A stretch of DNA of 12,096 nucleotides, taken from NCBI GenBank assembly GCA_002432945.1, contig DJHE01000028.1, positions 11,361 to 23,456 of the forward strand. The letters run 5' to 3'. Source of the stretch: Synergistaceae bacterium UBA5827 (GTDB lineage Bacteria > Synergistota > Synergistia > Synergistales > 79-D21). Below are positions 6,172 through 12,096 of this stretch, one piece after another; the stretch's first letter is position 1, and each line of letters starts with the position of its first letter. Below the pieces are notes generated by a model, which was given only the letters and a program-made list of their open reading frames with translations, was not told the DNA's origin and made no database searches. A program made the position numbers and the translations under genes.

Positions 6172-7370
6172 GGTCTTACCTCCATCAGGAACCCTTTCAG
6201 ATAGTCACTTTCCGGAAAATACAGGCTAACCGGGTGGTCGGGGGGTTGGTGAATTTCAGCCATTATTCGGCACGATTTCTTCACGTCCCGCGCAGCGGAG
6301 GAAAGTGTTTCTAGGAGGGCTTCCCTTCCAAATGCCTGGCTGCAGGAAAAGAAAAGGATCGCACCACCCGGAGCAAGCAACCTTAAACCTCGGACCGCCA
6401 ATTCCTTGTAGCCTCGCCGGGCTCCTTCCACCTGTTTTTTAGACGGGGCAAAGGGCGGAGGGTCCATCACGACCAGGTCGAAGAGCCTTTTTTGTTCGTT
6501 GAGTGCCTTCAAGCGATCAAAGACATTGCATTCCTCAAGGACGAGCCTCCCCTTACCGCCAAGCCCGTTTAAGTCCATATTTTCTCCCGCAAGCTTAAGC
6601 GCCTCGGAAGACTGGTCCAGGGCCAGGGTCTCAGTTGCCCCCCAGGAGAGCGCATGGAGCGAAAAGTTTGCCGCGTAGGAAAACGCGTCGAGGACACGGG
6701 CCCCCCCGCAGAGAGGCCGTATCGCTCGCGGAAATTTCCTCACATCGAGGTAAAGACCAGTCTTCTGCCCCCCCAACGTATCCACGCGGCTTCTGATGTC
6801 GCCGGTCCTGACTGAAAAGTTTCCCTTTTCCGGATTTTTCCCCGAAAGAACGCGCTTTTCACGGGGAATTCCTTCGTTTTCCACGTATCGCCCCTCGTTC
6901 CTCAAGACCACTGTTTCGACTCCGGGATGCTGCAGCAAGAGTTCCGCAACCCGGTCACGAAGCCTGTACATCCCTGAACAGAGGGTTTGGATAACCGTCA
7001 CCGAACCGTACCGGTCGACAACCAGGCCCGGAAGGCCATCCGCCTCGCCATGGACCCACCTGTACGCATCTTCTCCTTCTTCAAGAAAAGGGATCCGTGC
7101 TTCCAGCCCCTCCTCCAGCTTGGTTGCAAGCAAGCTATCCAGGTCCGGCCGTTCGCTTCCCCACGATAGGATTCGCAGACAGAGGGAAGCCCCTGGGCTA
7201 AAGAATCCCCAACCCAGGATCTCTCCTCTTTTTCCAGCAACGGGTACAAGCGATCCGTTCCCCTCACCAAGCGGAAGGCGACTGAAATCGCCACGGAAAA
7301 ACCATGGATGCCGGACCTGCATCTTCTCCAGTCCTTTTCCTTCAAGAACCGCCGCGAAAGGTGATTTCAA
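6168..7370 (-). CDS. rlmI: Class I SAM-dependent rRNA (cytosine-C5) methyltransferase, RlmI-like
   Basis: The 400-residue protein has the RlmI/YccW layout: an N-terminal PUA domain (about 1-75, with HPWFFRGDF at 21-29), a central beta-rich domain with WVHGEADGLPGLVVDRYG (about 105-122), the GQKTGLYLDVR signature (201-211), and a Rossmann methyltransferase domain. SAM motif I is VLDAFSYAANFS (227-238); the catalytic loop is VMDPPPFAPSKK (301-312); and the candidate catalytic cysteine is C343 in FFSCSQ. E. coli RlmI makes m5C1962 in 23S rRNA; the target here is inferred. The start is TTG at 7370, overlapping the dehydrogenase stop as TTGA, with GAGGGGGG six bases upstream. Starting at the next ATG would remove part of the PUA domain. 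Motif I has AAN where relatives usually have TGG/TGA. Confidence 0.88.
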   Translation of the reverse strand: MKSPFAAVLEGKGLEKMQVRHPWFFRGDFSRLPLGEGNGSLVPVAGKRGEILGWGFFSPGASLCLRILSWGSERPDLDSLLATKLEEGLEARIPFLEEGEDAYRWVHGEADGLPGLVVDRYGSVTVIQTLCSGMYRLRDRVAELLLQHPGVETVVLRNEGRYVENEGIPREKRVLSGKNPEKGNFSVRTGDIRSRVDTLGGQKTGLYLDVRKFPRAIRPLCGGARVLDAFSYAANFSLHALSWGATETLALDQSSEALKLAGENMDLNGLGGKGRLVLEECNVFDRLKALNEQKRLFDLVVMDPPPFAPSKKQVEGARRGYKELAVRGLRLLAPGGAILFFSCSQAFGREALLETLSSAARDVKKSCRIMAEIHQPPDHPVSLYFPESDYLKGFLMEVRP

Positions 7371-8344
7371 GAGTTTCCCCCCTCGGCCGCGGAAACAGCC
7401 CGGACCTCTGAAAGGACCGGCTCTCCCTTTGCGAACCGGTCAAGGTTGTTCCTTATGAAAAGGGCGACTCCTTCCACCCCTGCGTCCGTAACTCCCCCAA
7501 GGTGAGGCATAGCCGCGACGTTGGAACGTCTAAAAAGAGGATCTTCAGGATCGGGAGGTTCTTCCCAGAAGACATCAAGCCCAACCCCTGCAATTTCTTC
7601 GGCATCAAGGGCCGCCTCCAGGTCAGCACGCCTGACAAGGCCGCCTCTGGCCACGTTGACCAGGAACCCCCCTGGTCCCAAAGCTCGAAGCACCCCGCGA
7701 TCCACAAGGTTCAAGGTATCTTCGTTGAGGGGAAGAGCCAGGATCAGGAAATGCGCGCCTTTCACTGCCTTCTTCAGGTCATTAAGGCGGTGAACCGACG
7801 AAAGCCCCCAGGACTCAAATTCGGGGCGCAGCGTCCTGTTGATCCCCACAACCTCCATCCCGAGACACAACAAACGTTCCGCGATGCAATGCCCGAGGTT
7901 CCCAAGCCCGACGATACAGGCTTTCTTTTTCCAAAGCGCCATTCCCTGCGGTGCGTGAACCCTTCCTATCCTGAGCAGGTTTTCCTGGGCCCGCGGGTAA
8001 CGGCGCGCCAGGAGAAGCATCAGCAGCAATACGATCTCGGACACGCTTTCAGCGTTGCCGGTTCCCCGTGAAGGGACGTTGCAGACTTTGATTCCCAACT
8101 TGGTGCAGGCTTCGAGATCGATCCCTTCAACCCCGGTCCCCCACTCCTGGATAAGCCTAAGGGATCTCCCCTCACGAAGCAGGTCCGCGTCGATTTCCCG
8201 AGGCCCCGTGACAAGTACCTCCGCCCATGGCAGTGCGTCAAGCAACTCCTCGTCACGGGCAATCCGGACGTCCAAGTGCCCAAAAGAGGGAAGAACCTTT
8301 TCCTTCAGCCTTGCAAACGCTGTTCCGGCAAAGAGGACCTTCAT
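7367..8344 (-). CDS. D-isomer-specific 2-hydroxyacid dehydrogenase family protein
   Basis: The 325-residue protein has the family layout: a flavodoxin-like catalytic domain split around a nucleotide-binding domain. Visible motifs are IQEWGTGVEGID (65-76), NAESVSE (97-103), the dinucleotide loop VGLGNLG (145-151), VNVARGG with catalytic R233, DVFWEEPP with catalytic E262, and PHLGG with catalytic H281. It should interconvert a 2-keto acid and a D-2-hydroxy acid, but the substrate is not readable. The residues after strand 2 are INRT (168-171), lacking the acidic residue that selects NAD, so NADP(H) use is plausible. I chose ATG at 8344 because it overlaps the folE2 stop as ATGA and has AGAGG eight bases upstream; a GTG at 8353 would add three residues. 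It is not obviously PdxB or SerA: length and C-terminus lack extra domains. Confidence 0.88.
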   Translation of the reverse strand: MKVLFAGTAFARLKEKVLPSFGHLDVRIARDEELLDALPWAEVLVTGPREIDADLLREGRSLRLIQEWGTGVEGIDLEACTKLGIKVCNVPSRGTGNAESVSEIVLLLMLLLARRYPRAQENLLRIGRVHAPQGMALWKKKACIVGLGNLGHCIAERLLCLGMEVVGINRTLRPEFESWGLSSVHRLNDLKKAVKGAHFLILALPLNEDTLNLVDRGVLRALGPGGFLVNVARGGLVRRADLEAALDAEEIAGVGLDVFWEEPPDPEDPLFRRSNVAAMPHLGGVTDAGVEGVALFIRNNLDRFAKGEPVLSEVRAVSAAEGGNS

Positions 8345-9150
8345 TCCCCACACCTCTTGGTCATTTCGGGCCGGTTTCGGGACCCCAGGCTCCTTTCCAG
8401 GCAGGCAAAGGCCTGGTGATCGTGAATGCTTTCGTCGCTAACCACTGAAACCCGGTACCATTTGATGCGGCAATCAGCATCGAGCTTGATGGAAATCTCC
8501 CTGACGACATCCTCGACAAACCTCGGATTCGAGAAGGCCATTTCCGTCAATGCCTTTTCATCCTCCCGCTTGAGCAGCGTCCGAACGGGGGCAGATGCCG
8601 ATGCCTCGGCCAGGGAAAACAGTTCCTCGATCCAGACCAGGCGCTTCATCCTGACCTCTATTTCGACCTTTGCCCGCTGGTTGTGCGCGCCGAATTCGGA
8701 AATCTCTTTCGAACAGGGACAGAGGGTCTGCACGGGCACGCCCACTTTGAGGATGAAATCGAATTGTTCCGCCTTGACGGCCCAGAATTCCACATCGGTG
8801 CGGCTATAGCTTTCAGCTCCGCTGACGGGGGCGGCACGCCGGATGAAGTAGGGAAAGGCAATCGTGATTTCAGCCTCCGGCGCGTCAAGCTGTTCCTTCA
8901 ACTCGTCCACGATCTCCTCCAGGTTGGAAAGGGTCATTTTCCCCCTGCATCCTTCAAGGACCTCGATAAATCGGCTCATGTGCGTCCCGCGAAAATCCTT
9001 CGGAAGGGAAACGGACATCTTGACCGCAGCGGTAACATGCTGGACGTTATCGTGAGGATCCATCACCACAACCGGATACGAAACTCCGCACACTCCCACC
9101 CGGTCGATCGGAATGTTCCGGGTATCCCGTTCCCCCTGGACATCCTTCAT
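8341..9150 (-). CDS. folE2: GTP cyclohydrolase IB (FolE2)
   Basis: FolE2 converts GTP to 7,8-dihydroneopterin triphosphate, the entry step to both tetrahydrofolate and 7-deazaguanine (queuosine) synthesis. The 269-residue protein shows the type IB signatures: RNIPIDRVGVCGVSYP near the N-terminus, the conserved cysteine C144 in TLCPCSKEIS, GAHNQR with H156 (metal ligand region), and the C-terminal DESIHDHQAFACLER. It is unrelated in sequence to FolE (type IA). Type IB enzymes accept several metals rather than depending on zinc. The start ATG overlaps the queD stop as ATGA. The immediate queD neighbour suggests that at least part of its product feeds preQ0/queuosine. Confidence 0.95.
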   Translation of the reverse strand: MKDVQGERDTRNIPIDRVGVCGVSYPVVVMDPHDNVQHVTAAVKMSVSLPKDFRGTHMSRFIEVLEGCRGKMTLSNLEEIVDELKEQLDAPEAEITIAFPYFIRRAAPVSGAESYSRTDVEFWAVKAEQFDFILKVGVPVQTLCPCSKEISEFGAHNQRAKVEIEVRMKRLVWIEELFSLAEASASAPVRTLLKREDEKALTEMAFSNPRFVEDVVREISIKLDADCRIKWYRVSVVSDESIHDHQAFACLERSLGSRNRPEMTKRCGE

Positions 9151-9512
9151 TCGATATCCCCCCGATCGACCACGGCTGACGCATCCCTCGTCTCCCAGAC
9201 TTCCACTTCCGAAAGGACCCCGCCTTTTCTACCGATTTCCCCGTCTATCGATCTCCAGATCCAGATGGCAATGTTTTCCGCCGTCGGCTGCGAAATCAGC
9301 TCGTTCAGGTATGAATGGTCAAGCCTTGAAAGGACCGCTTCTTCAACCAGCCTCTTCAATTCCACGAAGTCCATGACCATCCCTTCCGAGTCCTGCCTTC
9401 CTTCCACTGTTACCGAAAAGGAGTAGGTATGGCCGTGCAGCCTTTCGCACTTACCGTGGTAACATTCCAGCCTGTGGGCCGCGTCAAAGGAAAATTTCCT
9501 CCTGATCTTCAT
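9147..9512 (-). CDS. queD: 6-carboxytetrahydropterin synthase (QueD)
   Basis: QueD converts dihydroneopterin triphosphate to 6-carboxy-5,6,7,8-tetrahydropterin, step two of queuosine synthesis. The 121-residue protein has the zinc ligands H13, H26 and H28 (DAAH and LHGH), the catalytic cysteine C22 in CxxxHGH form, the D65-H66 pair in LDHSYLN, and E107 (EVWET) for pterin binding. The CxxxHGH form, with Leu rather than Glu just before HGH, fits QueD and not the folate-bypass PTPS-III enzymes. I chose ATG at 9512 because GGAGG is seven bases upstream; an ATG at 9518 overlapping the DUF72 stop would put GGAGG only one base away. It is followed by folE2, whose product is its substrate. No queC or queE is in the window. 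Confidence 0.93.
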   Translation of the reverse strand: MKIRRKFSFDAAHRLECYHGKCERLHGHTYSFSVTVEGRQDSEGMVMDFVELKRLVEEAVLSRLDHSYLNELISQPTAENIAIWIWRSIDGEIGRKGGVLSEVEVWETRDASAVVDRGDIE

Positions 9513-9514
9513 GG

Positions 9515-10486
9515 TCATTCCTCCGATTTCGGGACTTCGCTATCCATGAGGGTTCCATAATCCAAGACCCCCTGTGAGCCATCCGTCTCCTGGATGGACA
9601 ATCCCAGTGCCCTCTTCATCCAGGTCGCGTTACGCGCAGCGTAGTCTCCATAACAGTTATTGAACATTACGAAAAGCCGTTCAACCCTCGTCGAAGCGTC
9701 AAGAATCCGGTTTTTCCAGGGATAAAGTTCTTCCGGCGAGTAAAGATAGCGGAATTTTTCCGATACTCCTGCACCCCTATTTCCCCAGGCAGCTGCATTC
9801 CGGCCATGGAAACGCACCACGCTCCCCCAACTCGCCGTTATGGGCCATTCTGCAGGAACCGCCCAAGAAAGAGAGGGCTCGTCGACGGCGACGTAGGCCA
9901 TGTTCAGATCGCGAAGGGTTCCGAGGAAGGATTCGCCTGTCCTGCCCTCAAGCCAGGAGCGGTTTCTGGCTTCAATTGCGATTCTCACCGGGCCCGAGAC
10001 TTCCCTGACCCTGTGCAGGTACTTCTCGAGCGGCCGTGAAAAATCGATATTCGGCGGGAACTGGAAAAGAAAGTACCCCATTTTACCTGTGGCCAGGAGC
10101 GGCGAAAGATTTCCCTTGAACCGTTCCCAGATCTCGAGAAGGGTCGCTTTCGAAAAATCCCTCAGGGTGAATCGCTCTTTTCCTTCGGGACTCTTTCCCT
10201 CGGGGAGTGCCCCTGTCGGCAGGCTCTTCCTGGAAACAGCATGCAGCGTAAACAAACCGTATACCTTGATATTGAAGAGGAAGTCCCTCGGGGTCCTTGC
10301 AACCCATCTCCATGCGACCGTTTCGTCCGGGATCGCGTAGTAGGTACTGTCAACCTCCACTGAGTCAAACCGCGACGCATAATGACGGAGGCGCCCTTCC
10401 GCATCGCGGGCGTCCTTCGGATACCAACCGGTTTTCACAAGCCCGGCGTCCGTCCAGGAACACAAACCGACCCTCAGGTTCCCCAT
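9515..10486 (-). CDS. DUF72 (YecE-like) family protein
   Basis: The 323-residue protein matches the DUF72 barrel family in order: RVGLCSWTD (5-13), the SRFDSVEVDSTYYAIP segment (about 38-53), a middle FLFNIKVYG, YFLFQFPPN, IAIEARNRSW, AYVAVDEPS, VVRFHGRN and the late FVMFNNCYGDYAARNA. The family has a TIM-barrel-like fold with no proven activity; metal-dependent chemistry has been suggested from structural resemblance to sugar-phosphate isomerases/endonucleases, but I make no functional call. It is the first gene of the minus-strand run, with ATG at 10486 and AGGGGG four bases upstream. A 20-residue insertion around TGALPEGKSPEGKERF is hydrophilic and low in complexity. Confidence 0.9.
   Translation of the reverse strand: MGNLRVGLCSWTDAGLVKTGWYPKDARDAEGRLRHYASRFDSVEVDSTYYAIPDETVAWRWVARTPRDFLFNIKVYGLFTLHAVSRKSLPTGALPEGKSPEGKERFTLRDFSKATLLEIWERFKGNLSPLLATGKMGYFLFQFPPNIDFSRPLEKYLHRVREVSGPVRIAIEARNRSWLEGRTGESFLGTLRDLNMAYVAVDEPSLSWAVPAEWPITASWGSVVRFHGRNAAAWGNRGAGVSEKFRYLYSPEELYPWKNRILDASTRVERLFVMFNNCYGDYAARNATWMKRALGLSIQETDGSQGVLDYGTLMDSEVPKSEE
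9520..9524 (-). promoter_or_regulatory. Ribosome binding site that decides the queD start
   Basis: GGAGG on the minus strand, inside the last codons of the DUF72 gene. It is one base from the ATG at 9518 and seven from the ATG at 9512, which favours the latter as the start. Confidence 0.6.
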
Positions 10487-10518
10487 TTTTCCCCCTGCTC
10501 TATGACCGACCCATCTTT

Positions 10519-10524
10519 ATTATA
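10519..10524 (-). promoter_or_regulatory. Probable -10 element for the DUF72-queD-folE2 operon
   Basis: The minus strand reads a perfect TATAAT. Transcription would start near 10512, about 26 nt before the ATG at 10486. No good TTGACA-like -35 is seen 16-18 bases upstream (AAGCAT is there) and there is no extended TGn, so an activator may be needed, or the call may be wrong. The leader is too short for a preQ1 riboswitch. Confidence 0.5.
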
Positions 10525-10540
10525 GCGGGGTCGCGCCAGC

Positions 10541-10555
10541 GATGCTTCTTGCATC
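10541..10555. repeat. Short inverted repeat in the divergent intergenic region
   Basis: GATGC and GCATC are perfect 5-bp arms around a 5-base loop (TTCTT). It overlaps the candidate -35 (TTGCAT) of the plus-strand promoter and lies upstream of the minus-strand -10, so it could be an operator half-site pair or chance. Confidence 0.35.
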
Positions 10556-10576
10556 CTTCTTTTAGAGTCTTATGGT
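10549..10576 (+). promoter_or_regulatory. Candidate promoter of the aldolase-flavoprotein operon
   Basis: TTGCAT (10549-10554), a 16-base spacer and TATGGT (10571-10576). Both hexamers are weak (three and four matches of six). The position is right, about 25-30 bases ahead of the ribosome site AAAGGAG at 10592-10598. The -10 is bracketed by an inverted repeat. Confidence 0.4.
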
Positions 10577-10582
10577 AGACTC
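10565..10582. promoter_or_regulatory. Inverted repeat bracketing the -10, candidate repressor operator
   Basis: GAGTCT and AGACTC are perfect 6-bp arms separated by TATGGT, the candidate -10 hexamer. A dimeric repressor bound here would block the plus-strand promoter. No regulator gene lies in the window, and the family that would bind is unknown. Confidence 0.45.
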
Positions 10583-10607
10583 CGAAATACGAAAGGAGTG
10601 AAGCCAA

Positions 10608-11510
10608 TTGGACCTGAAAGGCGTTTACGCACCGATACCGACTCCCTTTGACAACCAGGGAAGAATTCATTGGAAGGCTCTCGACGGAAACCTTGAAAAA
10701 TGGCTTTCCTCCCCCCTGGACGGCCTTGTTGTGGGAGGGTCAAACGGTGAATTCCCATTCCTCTCCTTTAAGGAGCGTGTCGAACTGACCGGGTGCGTTG
10801 CCAGGAAAACTGCCGGACGGATTCCCATTGTCACGGGTATCCACTGTCCCAGCCTTAACGAAACCATCGCGCTCTGCGTCGCTGCTGCAGAAGCGGGAAG
10901 CGACGCGGTTCTCGCCCTGCCGCCACATTATTACAAGGGACAGAATTCGACTGATAGCCTCAAAAGCTATTTCTGGGCAATTGCAGATTCTTCACCCGTT
11001 CCGGTTGTTCTTTACAACATGCCCTCAAACACGGGCTTCAACCTCTCTCCTGAATGTGTGAAAGCGATTTCCGCCCATCCAGGGATCATCGGGATCAAGG
11101 ACACCTCGGGAGACATCGTCCAGATTGCACGCCTTTGCCTCGAGTCGCATCCAGGATTTTCGGTGTTTGTCGGATCCGGGGGATTCTTCCTGGCAGGACT
11201 CGCGGTCGGTTGCACGGGTGGGACCCTTGCCGTGGCCAACATCCTCCCGGCCGCTTGCAGCAGGCTGCAGAAATCATTTGCCTCCGGTGACATCCAGGCA
11301 GCGCGTGAAATCCAGCACAGGATACTCATTTTAAACCATGCGGTCACGAAGGGTTACGGAATCCCGGGGCTAAAGATCGCAGTTGACGGAATAGGCCTGT
11401 GCGGCGGTCCCTGCAGGGCTCCTCTGCAGCCGCTGGAAACGGAGAAAGCCAACGAGGTGCTCCGGCTTCTTTTTGAAACGAACCTGCTCGATAAGGAGGA
11501 GTGGAGATGA
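10608..11510 (+). CDS. DapA-superfamily class I aldolase, 4-hydroxy-2-oxoglutarate-aldolase (HOGA)-like
   Basis: The 300-residue TIM-barrel protein belongs to the dihydrodipicolinate synthase/N-acetylneuraminate lyase superfamily. The Schiff-base lysine is K164 in GIKDTSGD and the catalytic tyrosine is Y136 in YNMPSNTG. The pyruvate-binding loop is GSNGEFPFL with S45-N46, where true DapA has Thr-Thr, and the arginine DapA uses to bind its second substrate (YNVPSRTG) is N141 here, so it is not a lysine-pathway DapA. The loop and the C-terminal GIPGLK and GGPCRAPLQ segments resemble human HOGA1, from memory. The likely reaction is pyruvate-forming retro-aldol cleavage of a 2-keto-4-hydroxy acid; the exact substrate is inferred. 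TTG at 10608 is the start, with AAAGGAG nine bases upstream. It overlaps the next gene by 4 nt. Confidence 0.85.
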   Translation: MDLKGVYAPIPTPFDNQGRIHWKALDGNLEKWLSSPLDGLVVGGSNGEFPFLSFKERVELTGCVARKTAGRIPIVTGIHCPSLNETIALCVAAAEAGSDAVLALPPHYYKGQNSTDSLKSYFWAIADSSPVPVVLYNMPSNTGFNLSPECVKAISAHPGIIGIKDTSGDIVQIARLCLESHPGFSVFVGSGGFFLAGLAVGCTGGTLAVANILPAACSRLQKSFASGDIQAAREIQHRILILNHAVTKGYGIPGLKIAVDGIGLCGGPCRAPLQPLETEKANEVLRLLFETNLLDKEEWR

Positions 11511-12058
11511 AAAGTACGGTCGTGCTCCTGGGCAGTCCAAGGCATGGCGGAAACAGCGAAACACTTGCGGAAGCTCTTCTTAAGGGAGCGGGAGACCGTG
11601 CCGGCGAGGTCTTCCGGTTCCGGCTGGCGGAAATGCCGATTTCGGGCTGCCTCGATTGCCGTCGTTGCTGGTCCGCCGGAAAACCCTGCATCCTTAAAGA
11701 CCCCATGAGCGAGATTTACAACGCCCTCGGCAAATCGGACCTGATCCTTTTCGTTTCACCGCTCTACTGGTACACCTGGAGCGGGCAAATCAAGCCCGTC
11801 CTTGACCGATTCCTCCCATTTTCCGCCGGTAAACCGCTTTTTGACCTCAAAGGGAAGAAGGCCATCCTTGTTTCAACAGCAGGCGATACTGATCCGTCCT
11901 GTTTTGATGGTCTTCGTTTTTCGTTCAGGACTTCCTGCAAACTGCTTGGACTCGAAAACCATTCCGAAATCCTGGCACACGGCATCTACAAGCGCAATGA
12001 AATAGACGGCACTGAATGGCTATTGCAGGCTGCACGCATCGGGGAAAACCTTTCCTGA
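11507..12058 (+). CDS. Flavodoxin-fold NAD(P)H-dependent oxidoreductase with a four-cysteine, iron-sulfur-flavoprotein-like motif
   Basis: The 183-residue protein has the FMN phosphate-binding loop GSPRHGGNSE (about 9-18) and the second flavin loop SPLYWYTWSGQIKPVLDRF, typical of the NADPH-dependent FMN reductase/flavodoxin-like family. After the first strand-helix units comes a compact C48-x2-C51-x2-C54-x6-C61 motif (GCLDCRRCWSAGKPC). This resembles the 4Fe-4S motif of archaeal-type iron-sulfur flavoproteins; many relatives keep only part of it, so cluster binding is possible but not certain. The start is ATG at 11507: it overlaps the aldolase stop as ATGA and has AAGGAGG seven bases upstream; a GTG at 11501 would have no room for a ribosome site. 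It should be co-expressed with the aldolase. The substrate is unknown. Confidence 0.85.
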   Translation: MKSTVVLLGSPRHGGNSETLAEALLKGAGDRAGEVFRFRLAEMPISGCLDCRRCWSAGKPCILKDPMSEIYNALGKSDLILFVSPLYWYTWSGQIKPVLDRFLPFSAGKPLFDLKGKKAILVSTAGDTDPSCFDGLRFSFRTSCKLLGLENHSEILAHGIYKRNEIDGTEWLLQAARIGENLS

Positions 12059-12079
12059 AGCACGCTTCATTAAAGCAAA

Positions 12080-12096
12080 GGGCCGCCCGGAAGGGC
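12080..12096 (+). terminator. Left arm of a probable terminator hairpin, cut by the window edge
   Basis: GGGCCGCCC, a GGAA tetraloop and GGGC begin a stem whose 3' arm stops after four pairs at the window edge. It lies 21 bases after the flavoprotein stop and is preceded by an A-rich run, as for a two-way intrinsic terminator. The T-tract cannot be seen. Confidence 0.4.

Noticed and set aside
6796..7458. 220-codon open frame on the plus strand
   Set aside because: Antisense to the RlmI-like gene and the dehydrogenase end; low-complexity Ser/Pro/Arg composition.
9147..9512. PTPS-III folate-bypass enzyme instead of QueD
   Set aside because: The CxxxHGH form has Cys and no Glu in the position that defines PTPS-III.
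10487..10520. preQ1 riboswitch ahead of the queuosine genes
   Set aside because: The leader before the DUF72 ATG would be only about 26 nt, and I see no preQ1 aptamer pattern.
10608..11510. True dihydrodipicolinate synthase (dapA)
   Set aside because: The substrate-binding Arg is Asn (N141) and the Thr-Thr pair is Ser-Asn (S45-N46).
1..12096. Mobile element, CRISPR array, tRNA or rRNA, or phage-defence system
   Set aside because: No direct-repeat array, transposase, RNA-gene signature or defence domain seen on either strand; all large frames are housekeeping or metabolic families.

Overview
This 12.1 kb window is an ordinary-looking, gene-dense bacterial chromosome segment. Ten complete genes and one partial gene lie on the minus strand in two runs, and two genes lie on the plus strand. 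I see no mobile element, CRISPR array, rRNA or tRNA. SepF and DivIVA, a stand-alone class II ribonucleotide reductase, FolE2, and the many TTG and GTG starts behind strong GGAGG ribosome sites point to a Firmicutes-like or Synergistota-like anaerobe. That placement is inference only; no marker gene here settles the phylum.

Region A (minus strand, about 5470 down to 1): a B12-dependent ribonucleotide reductase gene (nrdJ) has its own promoter and two tandem NrdR boxes. It is followed in the same direction by a short HlyD-like membrane protein, a YggS/YlmE PLP-binding protein, SepF, DivIVA and the start of RecG, which runs off the left edge. Gaps are at most 23 nt and most junctions overlap by 4 nt, so this looks like one long transcript joining dNTP supply, septum placement and fork repair. 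It resembles the Gram-positive ylmE-sepF-divIVA cluster, but ylmG and ylmH are absent and nrdJ, hlyD-like and recG flank it.

Region B (minus strand, 10524 down to 5533): a promoter with a perfect TATAAT leads into a tightly coupled run of six genes: DUF72, QueD, FolE2, a D-2-hydroxyacid dehydrogenase, an RlmI-type rRNA methyltransferase and a HAD phosphatase. FolE2 and QueD carry out the first two steps of 7-deazaguanine (queuosine) synthesis. No terminator is visible between this run and nrdJ, so read-through is possible.

Region C (plus strand, 10549 to the right edge): a divergently transcribed pair. The first gene is a DapA-superfamily aldolase whose active site matches 4-hydroxy-2-oxoglutarate aldolase (HOGA-like) rather than dihydrodipicolinate synthase. 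The second is a flavodoxin-fold oxidoreductase with a compact four-cysteine motif suggestive of an iron-sulfur flavoprotein. A 6-bp inverted repeat brackets the putative -10 element. The right edge cuts through what looks like a GC-rich terminator hairpin.

I found no clearly new system. The best leads are the nrdJ-division-recG gene string with its NrdR sites, the HOGA-like aldolase/Fe-S flavoprotein pair with its candidate operator, and the short HlyD-like protein that has no visible transport partner.
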